A stretch of DNA of 64,000 nucleotides. It comes from UBA668 sp040081465 (GTDB lineage: Bacteria; Actinomycetota; Acidimicrobiia; Acidimicrobiales; Ilumatobacteraceae). The notes below the pieces were generated by a model that was given only the letters and a program-made list of their open reading frames with translations, made no database searches and was not told where the DNA came from. This document shows positions 25,277 to 33,797 of this stretch, in pieces (the first letter of the stretch is position 1; the number at the start of each line of letters is the position of its first letter). The stretch is from positions 142,360 through 206,359 of the forward strand of contig JBEBGL010000005.1 of the NCBI GenBank assembly GCA_040081465.1, in the 5' to 3' direction. The translations under genes and the position numbers were made by a program.

Positions 25277-26341
25277 ATGTCGTTTGGCACTGTTTCCGTT
25301 CTCGGGCTCGGCAAGGTCGGCCTTTTAGCAGCAACCTTTCTCGACGAGGCGGGTGTCGAGGTCGTCGGAATCGATCAGCGCCCCCCGCGGCAAGAGTGTT
25401 CATTCCCGACTCGCACATGCGACATCTCCGATCTGGCGACATTGCGCGCCGAACTGAAGGACACGGAAGCGGTGCTGTCGTGCCTTCCGTATCACCTCAA
25501 CCGGCCAATCGCAGCGCTCGCTCATGAGCTAGGCATTCACTACTTCGACCTCACTGAAGACGTTGGCACGACGCAGGCAATCGTCGAGCTCAGCAAGACA
25601 TCGAAGGGCCTGATGGCGCCCCAGTGCGGGCTTGCGCCTGGCTTCGTCAGCATTGTTGCGGCATCGCAGATCGCTTCGTTCGACGAATGCCGTTCAGTGC
25701 GCATGCGCGTTGGCGCGCTGCCGCAATACCCGACTGGGCTGCTTGGCTACTCGTTCAACTGGTCACCCGAGGGTGTCGTTAACGAATACCTCAACGATTG
25801 CGAAGTCGTGGAGGAAGGTGTGCGCAAGTGGGTGTCGTCGATGGAGTGGCGCGAAACTCTTGTGATCGACGGCAGGCAGCTCGAGGCGTTCACAACGTCG
25901 GGTGGGCTGGGCACGATGTGCGATACGTACGCCGGACGGGTTGCCAACATCGACTACAAGACGATCCGCTACCCGGGCCACATGGATCTGATGAACTTCT
26001 TCTTCCACGAGTTGCTGATGCGCGAGCGCCGCGAGTTGGCGGCCGAGATCCTGACCAACGCCAAGCCGCCGGTCAACGACGACGTGGTTTACGTGCACGT
26101 CGCAGCCGAGGGCTACATCAATGGCCACCTTCGGCGCTCGGAATTCGTACGCTCGTACATGCCCAAGATGGTCGGAGGCATGATGTCGACCGCGATTGCC
26201 TGGACTACCGCTGGCTCGGTCGCCGCCGTCATCGAGATGGTGCGCAAAGGTTCGCTGCCGAGAAACGGTCTGCTACGGCAGGAAGACATTCCGTTCGACG
26301 CTTTCGTGGCGACGCCGACTGGCCGCTTGTTCGCCGAGTAG
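25277..26341 (+). CDS. Saccharopine dehydrogenase family protein
   Basis: A 354-residue protein with an N-terminal Rossmann fold (VSVLGLGKVGLLAATFLDEAG) and the saccharopine-reductase core: LSCLPYHLNRPIAALAHE, YFDLTEDVG, and QCGLAPGFVSIVAA. These are hallmarks of saccharopine dehydrogenase/lysine-dehydrogenase-like enzymes that oxidise or form C-N bonds at an amino acid. It sits 30 bases after the PotA-like gene and may be cotranscribed. Next to a Rieske oxygenase and a class III aminotransferase it probably handles an amino-acid-like intermediate. The substrate is unknown. Confidence 0.82.
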   Translation: MSFGTVSVLGLGKVGLLAATFLDEAGVEVVGIDQRPPRQECSFPTRTCDISDLATLRAELKDTEAVLSCLPYHLNRPIAALAHELGIHYFDLTEDVGTTQAIVELSKTSKGLMAPQCGLAPGFVSIVAASQIASFDECRSVRMRVGALPQYPTGLLGYSFNWSPEGVVNEYLNDCEVVEEGVRKWVSSMEWRETLVIDGRQLEAFTTSGGLGTMCDTYAGRVANIDYKTIRYPGHMDLMNFFFHELLMRERRELAAEILTNAKPPVNDDVVYVHVAAEGYINGHLRRSEFVRSYMPKMVGGMMSTAIAWTTAGSVAAVIEMVRKGSLPRNGLLRQEDIPFDAFVATPTGRLFAE

Positions 26342-26344
26342 GCG

Positions 26345-27445
26345 TTATGCGATCGCGCCGCGAGCCGCGAGGTAGTGCTGCGTGAACTCGATGACTAGTG
26401 AGTCCTTCGGTGTCAGCACGCCATGGTCGAAAGCTCGTGAGGTCACACCCAGATGCACCCGTTCGCACACTGCACCATCCTGCTCGGCGATCAGATCGTT
26501 GAACTGAATCGTCGGCGCCGGGTCGAAGTCGGGTGACGCGATCGTCTCTGGCGCGAACATGTACTCCATCGTCATGGTCGTGTGATGCGGACCCTTCGGA
26601 AACAGCGTGCTGACTATGACGCACGTGCCGCTGACATCAATGAAGCCATTTGGGAAGATGACGCCGCCGTAGTAACTGGTCGCATCCAATTCGGAGATTC
26701 CGGGCAGCGGTGGTGAGGTGTCGATCGCACCCGGCATTGTGAAGTCGCCGGTGATGTCGACTCCGCCGTCCGAGCGCGTGTGGTCGATGACGGCACCGGT
26801 GCGATATGTCGGCACCACGGCTGTCAGCTCGGGATGCACGCGTGCACAGTGCAAACACTCCTGGTAGTTCTCGATCACGATCTTCCAGTTTGCAGCGATC
26901 TCGCAAGTAGTGGTTGCCGCGACTCTCAAGTCGCCGCAGTTGAATCGCGCGAGCCGCAACACGTCGGCGCAGTTCTTCGCCGCCCAGTGCTCGAAGTCGA
27001 TCGGATCCTTCGCCAGGCTGACGAAGATGAAGCCCTGCAACTCGCGAATGTGATAGCTCCACAGCGGCAACAGCGAGCGATCGACCTCGTTGGCGTCGAG
27101 AAACGGTGTAGCAATCAATCGGCCATCGAGTGCGTAGGTCCACGCGTGGTATGGGCACATGAGCGAACCCTGCTTGGATTCGTCGTTCGCGTCGCATAGT
27201 CGCGAGCCACGGTGGCGGCAAACGTTGGCGAACGCGTGAAGTTTGCCTTCGAGGTCGCGGGTGATGAGAACGCTTTCACCGGCGAGATCGACAACTGTTC
27301 TGTTGCCGTTCTCAAGCCGATCGGCTCGTGCTGCGAGCATCCATCCACCGTGGAAGATGCGACTTCGTTCGATTTCGTAGATCTCATCCGAGATGTAATC
27401 GAGTCGGTTCAATGTGCGTGTTTCGTTTGAAATGTGGTTGGACAT
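26345..27445 (-). CDS. Rieske [2Fe-2S] oxygenase alpha subunit, quaternary-amine type (GbcA/CntA-like)
   Basis: A 366-residue Rieske oxygenase. The cluster ligands are CRHRG and, 18 residues on, CPYH. The mononuclear iron region reads NWKIVIENYQECLHCARVHPEL. The residue that bridges cluster and iron, Asp in naphthalene dioxygenase, is Glu here (QECLH), as reported for carnitine monooxygenase CntA and seen in related betaine-type enzymes. The length is close to CntA (371). Next to carnitine/betaine genes, demethylation of glycine betaine or oxygenation of a related quaternary amine is likely. No reductase gene is in the window. I chose ATG 27445, before which AGGGATACC is seen; the frame extends to 27520. 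Confidence 0.82.
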   Translation of the reverse strand: MSNHISNETRTLNRLDYISDEIYEIERSRIFHGGWMLAARADRLENGNRTVVDLAGESVLITRDLEGKLHAFANVCRHRGSRLCDANDESKQGSLMCPYHAWTYALDGRLIATPFLDANEVDRSLLPLWSYHIRELQGFIFVSLAKDPIDFEHWAAKNCADVLRLARFNCGDLRVAATTTCEIAANWKIVIENYQECLHCARVHPELTAVVPTYRTGAVIDHTRSDGGVDITGDFTMPGAIDTSPPLPGISELDATSYYGGVIFPNGFIDVSGTCVIVSTLFPKGPHHTTMTMEYMFAPETIASPDFDPAPTIQFNDLIAEQDGAVCERVHLGVTSRAFDHGVLTPKDSLVIEFTQHYLAARGAIA

Positions 27446-27566
27446 AGAGGTATCCCTATTGAAGGTTTCCTTTCGTATTACCCAGCCTAGCCGATGTTCA
27501 AACGAAGCCTGAACGGTCAATCAGTTTGTTGATTCAGCGAATTGACTCTTGCGGTAGGCTTTATAG

Positions 27567-28988
27567 ATGGGCGCGAACGATGTAACCCTGGATGATGCTG
27601 TTTTGACGCTTGACGACATAGTTCGTAGCGAGGAAGCAACGTTCCTGCAACGAATGCCCAAGACCGTCGAGTTATGGGAACGTGCAAAGCGATCGATGCC
27701 AGGTGGTGTGTGCACCAGTTGGTCAAGTTCGCGACCTGTACCTGTTTGGGTGAGCCACGGTCTTGGTGCTCACGTTTGGGACGTCGATGGCACCGAGTAC
27801 GTCGACGTTCATGGCGGTTATGGAGTGAACGTCGTCGGTCACGCAAATCCGGCTGTGGTTCGCGCGGTGCAGGACCGCGTAACCAAAGGGACTCACTTCG
27901 CGCAACCGACTGAGGACGCGGTCTACGTCGCCGAGGCACTTGCTGCGCGCTTCGGATTACCGCAATGGCGCTTCAGCAATTCGGGAACGGAAGCGACGAT
28001 GGACGCGTTTCATCTCATGCGCGCGATTACTGGTCGTAAGTTGATTGTGAAGATCGAAGGCACGTATCACGGGCATCACGACTCGGCGATGGTGTCGATC
28101 TTCCGATCGGAAGCCGACCTTGGTCCAGTTGAGGAACCGTCTCGCGTGCCTGGTCCCGGGGTCATGCAGGAGATGGCCGACCTATTGCGAATCGTGCCGT
28201 ACAACGATCTCGCCGCACTCGAGCGTGTGCTCGAGGCGAATCGCGGGAAGATCGCCGGAATGATTGTCGAGCCGATGATGATGAACGCCGGCATCATCCC
28301 GCCGCTACCTGGCTACTTGGAGGGGGTGCGCGAGCTGACCCGGCAACATGGCGTGCTGCTTGCGTTCGATGAAGTGAAAACGGGGCTCGTAGTCGGATGG
28401 GGTGGCGCCACCAAGTTGTTCGGAGTGACGCCCGACATCGTGTGCTTGGCTAAGGCTCTCGGCGGCGGCGTACCGTGCGGCGCGATGGGTGGCACCGAAG
28501 AAGTGACGGGCGCGATTCGCGACGGCGTCTACGACCAGATCGGTACGTTCAACGGCAACCCGCTGACGATGGCTGCCGCGCGCGCAACGCTGTACGAGGT
28601 GCTTACGCCGGATGCCTATGACCGCGCTGAGGCTCTCGGAAAGCGCATGCTCGCCGGCTCGCAGGCTGCGATGGCTTCGGCCGACGCTCCGTCGTACGGC
28701 GCAGTTTTCGGCTTCAAGGGCTCCGTCGTGTTTCATGACCAGCCGGCAACGAACTACCGCGAATTCCTAAAGATCTCCACCGCCGTCAGCCATTTGCACT
28801 TCTTGGTGCAGCACAACGGTGGCGTGTTCCTGCCACCGTGGGGCAAGAGCGAGTCGTGGACCCTCAGCGTCGCTCATTCCGACGCCGACGGCGATCAGTA
28901 CGTTGCCAACGTGGCGCGCGTCGCCGAACTGATTCATGGGTTGGGTGATCGACGCTCCGACTTGTTCGCCGCTGGAAGCTTTAGCTGA
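27567..28988 (+). CDS. Class III aminotransferase (glutamate-1-semialdehyde aminomutase-like)
   Basis: A 473-residue PLP enzyme. NSGTEATMDAFHLMRAITGR and GTYHGHHDSA give the cofactor region, LLAFDEV holds the Asp that binds the pyridine nitrogen, and the PLP lysine is in CLAKALGGG (about residue 299). The resemblance to glutamate-1-semialdehyde 2,1-aminomutase is strong, but a true HemL would not be expected in this catabolic context; family relatives are omega-aminotransferases. It is divergent from the Rieske gene (121 bases) and overlaps the PhyH gene by one base (TGATG), so it acts with that dioxygenase. Confidence 0.86.
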   Translation: MGANDVTLDDAVLTLDDIVRSEEATFLQRMPKTVELWERAKRSMPGGVCTSWSSSRPVPVWVSHGLGAHVWDVDGTEYVDVHGGYGVNVVGHANPAVVRAVQDRVTKGTHFAQPTEDAVYVAEALAARFGLPQWRFSNSGTEATMDAFHLMRAITGRKLIVKIEGTYHGHHDSAMVSIFRSEADLGPVEEPSRVPGPGVMQEMADLLRIVPYNDLAALERVLEANRGKIAGMIVEPMMMNAGIIPPLPGYLEGVRELTRQHGVLLAFDEVKTGLVVGWGGATKLFGVTPDIVCLAKALGGGVPCGAMGGTEEVTGAIRDGVYDQIGTFNGNPLTMAAARATLYEVLTPDAYDRAEALGKRMLAGSQAAMASADAPSYGAVFGFKGSVVFHDQPATNYREFLKISTAVSHLHFLVQHNGGVFLPPWGKSESWTLSVAHSDADGDQYVANVARVAELIHGLGDRRSDLFAAGSFS

Positions 28989-29839
28989 TGCAGTTGCAAC
29001 AGGTTGGTCGCGGCGATGGGGTGCAGGCGATTTGCGCCGCGCTCGACGCTGACGGGGGAGTCATCATTCGTGACTTCTTGTCACCATCCACGCTGAGCCA
29101 CTTTCGTGACGACATCGAGGCGCACGTCGCGAGTCATCGCGTTGGATCAGTCGCCGAAAGCGAAACGATTCGTCGCTTCTGGGGTGCTAACACCAAGCGG
29201 TTTACGCGGCTAGCTCATCGGAGTAGCGCGTTCATCGACATCCTCACCGATCCGCTTTACCTCGCTACGGCCGATCAGGTGTTGCTGCCTAACGCGAGCG
29301 ATTACTGGATGAACACCGGCCAGATGATGATCATCGGGCCCGGCGAAAAGGCGCAATGGTTGCATCGCGACGCCGAGAACTGGCCGACGATGTGTCGTCC
29401 TGATGGTTTCGAGGTAACGCTCAGTTGCCTGTTCGCGATCTCTGACTTCACCGTCGACGTTGGCGCAACGCGTGTTGTCCCGGGCAGTCATCGTTGGGAC
29501 GACTACTCGCGCAAAGCAACGCCCGACGAGCAGTGCCAAGCAGTGATGCCCAAGGGAAGCGCGATGATGTACACCGGACGTGTATTGCACAGCGGCGGTG
29601 CCAACGTCACGACCGATCAGTGGCGTTACGGCTTGCACGTGTCGTATGTGCTGGGTTGGCTGACGCCGGAGGAAGCAGGTCCGCTTGGCGTGTCGTGGGC
29701 AGAAGTGCAACACCTTCCAGAGGTGGCACAACGGTTGCTCGGTTGGCGCAGCAGTAACCAGAACGACCGCTACGCCGCGCGCACGTGGACGGTTGACTAC
29801 GAAGACGTGCCGCTCGGCCTCGGCCTCAAGACCGACTAA
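28988..29839 (+). CDS. Phytanoyl-CoA dioxygenase (PhyH) family Fe(II)/2-oxoglutarate oxygenase
   Basis: A 283-residue PhyH-fold dioxygenase. The iron triad is His-x-Asp in QWLHRDAENW (about residues 124-126) and a distal His in GRVLHSGGANV (about residue 201), followed by an Arg for 2-oxoglutarate (DQWRYGLHVSY). PhyH enzymes hydroxylate or desaturate small molecules. The family includes PhnY/TmpA, which hydroxylate aminophosphonates, and fungal alkaloid oxygenases. ATG overlaps the aminotransferase stop by one base. It converges with the CaiD-like gene, overlapping by four bases. The substrate is unknown. Confidence 0.86.
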   Translation: MQLQQVGRGDGVQAICAALDADGGVIIRDFLSPSTLSHFRDDIEAHVASHRVGSVAESETIRRFWGANTKRFTRLAHRSSAFIDILTDPLYLATADQVLLPNASDYWMNTGQMMIIGPGEKAQWLHRDAENWPTMCRPDGFEVTLSCLFAISDFTVDVGATRVVPGSHRWDDYSRKATPDEQCQAVMPKGSAMMYTGRVLHSGGANVTTDQWRYGLHVSYVLGWLTPEEAGPLGVSWAEVQHLPEVAQRLLGWRSSNQNDRYAARTWTVDYEDVPLGLGLKTD

Positions 29840-30600
29840 CGGCCCTTCCACACGGGGGGACGTTTCTCGTTGAACGAGTTCGTGCCCTCCTGCGCATCGT
29901 CGGAATCAATCGCAGCGCGGTAGCTATCGAAGGTGCGAATCGCTTTCATAGCGTCGGCTACGCCCATGTTCGCTGTGCGCCTACCAATGTCGAGAATGGC
30001 TGCGACCGCGAGTGGGGCGGATGCGATGACTTCGGTGGCAAGCGCGCGTGCTGCAGCAAGTAGCTCGGCTGCAGGCACGACCTTGTTGACCAATCCATAG
30101 TGCGCCGCCTCCGACGCAGGCATGCGACGACCGGTGAGCATCAACTCGGTCGCGATGTGCGCAGGCAGCAAGCGCGGGAGTCGAACGCTTCCCGCGTCAG
30201 GAAGAATGCCAAGGCTCGCCTCGGGGACGAAGAATTGCGCGTGATCGGCGGCGACGAGGAGGTCGGCGGCAACTGCAATCTCGCAGCCGCCACCAACGGC
30301 CATGCCGTTGACCGCAGCGATCACGGGCTTGCGGCGGTTCGGCAAGTCGGGGAACCCGCCGAAGCCGCCTACGCCGTTGTCGATGTCGTAATCCTCGCCG
30401 GCGCTGAGATCCCACCCAGCGCTGAAGAAGCGATCGCCGGCACCGGTGACTATGACGACGCGCACTGCTGGGTCGTTTTCGAAACCCACGAAGGCTTCGC
30501 CCATTGCGCGGCTTGTTATCGAGTCGATCGCGTTTGCTTTCGGCCGATCGATGGTCAGCACCGCGATGTGGTCCGCTACTTCTACGTTGAATCCATTCAT
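29836..30600 (-). CDS. Enoyl-CoA hydratase family protein, CaiD-like (crotonobetainyl-CoA hydratase)
   Basis: A 254-residue crotonase. The oxyanion region is FFSAGWDLSAG, followed by GGFGGFPDL and PVIAAVNGMAVGGGCE; the catalytic acids are Glu in GGGCE and Glu in VPEASLGILPD. The FSAGWDL block, the Gly-rich GGFGG insert and the C-terminal end EKRPPVWKGR closely match E. coli CaiD, which ends EKRDPVWKGR. CaiD hydrates crotonobetainyl-CoA to L-carnitinyl-CoA. The downstream carnitine-dehydrogenase fusions support this role. Stop and start are separated from the ligase gene by two bases. Confidence 0.83.
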   Translation of the reverse strand: MNGFNVEVADHIAVLTIDRPKANAIDSITSRAMGEAFVGFENDPAVRVVIVTGAGDRFFSAGWDLSAGEDYDIDNGVGGFGGFPDLPNRRKPVIAAVNGMAVGGGCEIAVAADLLVAADHAQFFVPEASLGILPDAGSVRLPRLLPAHIATELMLTGRRMPASEAAHYGLVNKVVPAAELLAAARALATEVIASAPLAVAAILDIGRRTANMGVADAMKAIRTFDSYRAAIDSDDAQEGTNSFNEKRPPVWKGR

Positions 30601-30602
30601 TG

Positions 30603-32633
30603 TCAGCCCTCCACTGTTAGCAGTGCGTCGACCGCGACGGCTCCGTGTCGGCCGACGAGTACCGGGTTCAGCTCTACTTCCACGACATCAGTGCCGACGA
30701 CCGCTTCCGCGAGGCGTGCTACTAGCTCGACAAGCGCGTCGACATCTGCGGCTGGTCGCCCGCGGAAGCCGTGTAGCAGCGAAGCGCTACGCAGTTTGTC
30801 GAGCGCGGCGCGGACTTCGTCGGTCGTGACTGGCGCCAGCAGATGCGTTACGTCGTTCCACAACTCGGTCGTCACGCCACCGTGCCCGATCGACACCAAC
30901 CAACCAATCGGCGGATCGCGTCGCACGGTCACAAGCACCTCAGCTACAACGTCGGTCACGGTCGCCTCGACGAGGTAGCCAGCGGCCGTGCGCGGCATGG
31001 CGGTAAGGGCACTGGTCAACGCCTCGGCGTTCGGCAATCCGATCCGGACTGCCCCGGCTTCGCTCTTGTGTGCAAGTCCGAGAGACTTCACCGTGATCGG
31101 GTAACCGATTTCGTCGGCTGCGGCAACAACTTCTTCGTTAGCAACGACTCGTCCCATCGGCACTGCGATGCCCAGCTTTGCCAAGCGCTGCTTGGCAGCC
31201 GCCTCGTCTATAAGCCGAGTGCTTGTCGGCGCCGTGGCGGGCGCATGCCGATGACCGCCAGAAGTTTCGCCGACCGATGCCGCCGCATCAAGGGCAGCCA
31301 GCGTTTCGGACAGTCCGAGAAGGGCTATGAGGCCGCGCTGGGCGAGATGCGCGCGGAACGGTTCATCGACACACTCGGCGATGGTTGCAACCACGATGGC
31401 GCGGCCGCCTGTTGCCTCGGCGGCATCGGCGAAGGAATCTCCAGCCAGATACCACGAGCTCGGGTCGTGGGTCTCGGTGTTCGGCCCGTCGAGCAACAGG
31501 ATCGTCGCGTCTTGCGGGCCATTCATGACGGCGGTAAACGTGCGCGCCATCGCCTTGCGATCACCCCACATGAACGTGTGGTAATCGAAGGGATTGCTCA
31601 CGGTGACGAGTTCGGTCACCGTCGCTTCGATCTCTGATTGCTGCGCGGCGCTGAAAGGTTCGAAGCGCAGCTTCGTGGTTCCACCGCGATCGGCGACCAA
31701 CGAAGCTTCCCCACCAGACGAGCACAGCGAAACGATCTTGCGGCCAGCGAGTCGGCCACCGTGATCGAGCAACTTCAGCGTCTCGAGCATCTCGGATGGA
31801 GTGCGCACGACTGCGACGCCGTAACGCGCAAACAACGCGTCGTAGGCGGCAGCACGCCCTGCCATCGACCCCGTGTGGGAGCTAGCGATTTGCGCGCCGG
31901 CTTCCGAACGACCTGTCTGCAACGCGACCAGCCCGATACCGCGCTCGCACGCAAGGTCGGCGACCTCCGCAAAACGCTGCGCGTCGCGAACGGCTTCGAG
32001 GTATACCCCAATGGCAGTGATGCGCGAGTCCGTTAGCAGCGCGGCGACGGCATCCTCCGAGCCCAAACTTGCTTGATTCCCGACCGAGATCATTGTGCCG
32101 AGTCGCAGTCCCCGTTTCTGGAACGTCAGGTTGAGTGCGACGTTGCCGCTCTGCGAAACGATGGCCACACCACGCTCGTGTCGAGTGCAGCCGTGTTCGT
32201 CGGGCCACAACGCCACTCGGTCGAAGGTGTTTACAAAGCCGTAGCAGTTCGGCCCGAAGAACGGCATGCCGCTGGCGGCGCGCAGAAGTTCACCTTGCAA
32301 GTCGTTGTCGGCGCGCTCAGCAAAGCCGCTGCTGTAACACACGGCTCCGCCGACGCCCATCGCGCTAACCGTTTCAATCGCCTCGATCGTTGCGTGGCGA
32401 TTGATTCCCAGAAAGACGGCATCCGGAACGCCGGGCAGGTCGGCAAGCGACGGTACGCATGAGATGCCTGCTAGGTCTGAGCGCTTCGGATTCACCGTCC
32501 AGATTGGTCCGTCAAACCCCAGCTTCAAACACTGACGCACCACGCGCTCGGCCGGTGCACCGCCGACAACGGCGATGGAGCGCGGCGCTAACAGGCGATG
32601 CAGATCGGGCACGTTCTTGACAGTAGCGGGCAC
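30603..32633 (-). CDS. Acyl-CoA synthetase, NDP-forming (acetate--CoA ligase family)
   Basis: A 676-residue fused enzyme: CoA-binding Rossmann domain (about 10-130, RSIAVVGGAP), succinyl-CoA-ligase-like domains (about 150-450) with the phosphorylated His in SSHTGSMAG, and an ATP-grasp domain (about 480-676). It makes an acyl-CoA with formation of ADP or GDP and phosphate. It starts at GTG 32633, three bases after the acyl-CoA dehydrogenase stop. In this cluster it may activate gamma-butyrobetaine, carnitine or crotonobetaine; known routes use AMP-forming CaiC ligases or CoA-transferases, so this would be a different activation mode. The substrate is inferred. Confidence 0.86.
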   Translation of the reverse strand: MPATVKNVPDLHRLLAPRSIAVVGGAPAERVVRQCLKLGFDGPIWTVNPKRSDLAGISCVPSLADLPGVPDAVFLGINRHATIEAIETVSAMGVGGAVCYSSGFAERADNDLQGELLRAASGMPFFGPNCYGFVNTFDRVALWPDEHGCTRHERGVAIVSQSGNVALNLTFQKRGLRLGTMISVGNQASLGSEDAVAALLTDSRITAIGVYLEAVRDAQRFAEVADLACERGIGLVALQTGRSEAGAQIASSHTGSMAGRAAAYDALFARYGVAVVRTPSEMLETLKLLDHGGRLAGRKIVSLCSSGGEASLVADRGGTTKLRFEPFSAAQQSEIEATVTELVTVSNPFDYHTFMWGDRKAMARTFTAVMNGPQDATILLLDGPNTETHDPSSWYLAGDSFADAAEATGGRAIVVATIAECVDEPFRAHLAQRGLIALLGLSETLAALDAAASVGETSGGHRHAPATAPTSTRLIDEAAAKQRLAKLGIAVPMGRVVANEEVVAAADEIGYPITVKSLGLAHKSEAGAVRIGLPNAEALTSALTAMPRTAAGYLVEATVTDVVAEVLVTVRRDPPIGWLVSIGHGGVTTELWNDVTHLLAPVTTDEVRAALDKLRSASLLHGFRGRPAADVDALVELVARLAEAVVGTDVVEVELNPVLVGRHGAVAVDALLTVEG

Positions 32634-32636
32634 CCT

Positions 32637-33797
32637 CTAACCACCCAATGGCCGCAACATGGCGCGCGAAATGATGTGACGCTGAATCTCGCTGGTGCCA
32701 TCCCAGATGCGATCGACGCGTGTGTCGCGCCACATGCGCTCGAGCGGCAGTTCGTCCATCAGGCCCATGCCGCCGAGAATCTGGATCGCCTCGTCGGTGA
32801 CGAATTGGCACATCTCGGTGGCAAAGACCTTCGCCATGGCCATGTCTTCGTCGGTGCCAGTGCCTCGCGCGTCTCGCCACGCGGCGCGCAGCGTCAGCAA
32901 CTCGGCTGCCTCCCAGCGCGTGCGCATATCGGCCAGCTTGAACGACACGCCTTGGAACTTGCCGATCTGTTGCCCGAACTGCACGCGAGTTGCCGCCCAC
33001 TCGGTGGCGATTCCGAGCGCTCGGCGCGCGCGGCCGACACATACCGCTGCGACCTGCAGACGAGTCGAGCCGAGCCACTCGTTCGCGGCATCGAAGCCGC
33101 GGTGCTCTTCACCGAGGATCTTGCTGACAGGCACGCGGCAGTTATCGAAGTTGATGATGCAGTTGTGGTAGCCCTTGTTCGAAACGCAGTTGTAGCCGTG
33201 CAACACTTCGCAACCTGGAGTGTCGAAGTCGACAAGGAAGCCTGTGATTCGCTTCTTCGGTCCACGCGACGTTTCCTCCTCGCCGGTTGCGGCGAACAGA
33301 ATCACGTAGTCGGCGAGGTCGGCGTGACTGATGAAGTGTTTGACGCCATTGATCACGTACTCGTCACCATCGCGCACAGCACTGCACTTCATCCCGCGCA
33401 CGTCGCTGCCTGCATCGGGCTCGCTCATTGCCAGGCAATCAACGCGCTCGCCCATCGTGGTAGGTCGAAGGTATTCGTCGATCTGGTCGCCCGTACAGGC
33501 GCGCAAGATGTTGGAGGGGCGGGCGACGATGTAGTGCAGCGCGTACGACGTGACGCCGAACTCGCGGTCAACAAGCGTGGTCCCGAAGCTGTCCAACCCA
33601 CCACCGCCCAACTCGGCCGGCATGTTTGCCGCATACAAACCAGCGGCGAGCGAGCGCGTGCGAATCTGTTCCATTAGGTCGGGCGGTACTTCGCCCAACT
33701 TCTCGACGGTCGCCTCGTGTGGAATCAGTTCTTTGTCAGTGAACGACCTCACGGTGTCGACGATCATTTCGTCTTCGGGTGAAAGCTCGAAGTCCAT
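32637..33797 (-). CDS. Acyl-CoA dehydrogenase family protein
   Basis: A 386-residue flavoprotein with the standard three-domain order. FAD-binding motifs are CLAMSEPDAGSDVRGM and WxxGT (IWDGTSEIQ); RVQFGQQIGKFQ and QILGGMG are the C-terminal signatures. At the position of the usual catalytic glutamate (YEGTxxIQ in medium-chain enzymes) there is Asp (WDGTSEI), a notable change. By context it may oxidise gamma-butyrobetainyl-CoA to crotonobetainyl-CoA, supplying the CaiD-like hydratase. ATG 33797 follows the upstream stop with no gap (TAGATG). Confidence 0.86.
   Translation of the reverse strand: MDFELSPEDEMIVDTVRSFTDKELIPHEATVEKLGEVPPDLMEQIRTRSLAAGLYAANMPAELGGGGLDSFGTTLVDREFGVTSYALHYIVARPSNILRACTGDQIDEYLRPTTMGERVDCLAMSEPDAGSDVRGMKCSAVRDGDEYVINGVKHFISHADLADYVILFAATGEEETSRGPKKRITGFLVDFDTPGCEVLHGYNCVSNKGYHNCIINFDNCRVPVSKILGEEHRGFDAANEWLGSTRLQVAAVCVGRARRALGIATEWAATRVQFGQQIGKFQGVSFKLADMRTRWEAAELLTLRAAWRDARGTGTDEDMAMAKVFATEMCQFVTDEAIQILGGMGLMDELPLERMWRDTRVDRIWDGTSEIQRHIISRAMLRPLGG

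Noticed and set aside
27567..28988. hemL (glutamate-1-semialdehyde aminomutase for haem synthesis)
   Set aside because: No haem genes nearby; the gene is translationally coupled to a PhyH oxygenase and sits in a catabolic region.
32598..33677. Open frame of 359 codons on the plus strand
   Set aside because: Antisense to the acyl-CoA dehydrogenase; composition is typical of a shadow frame.
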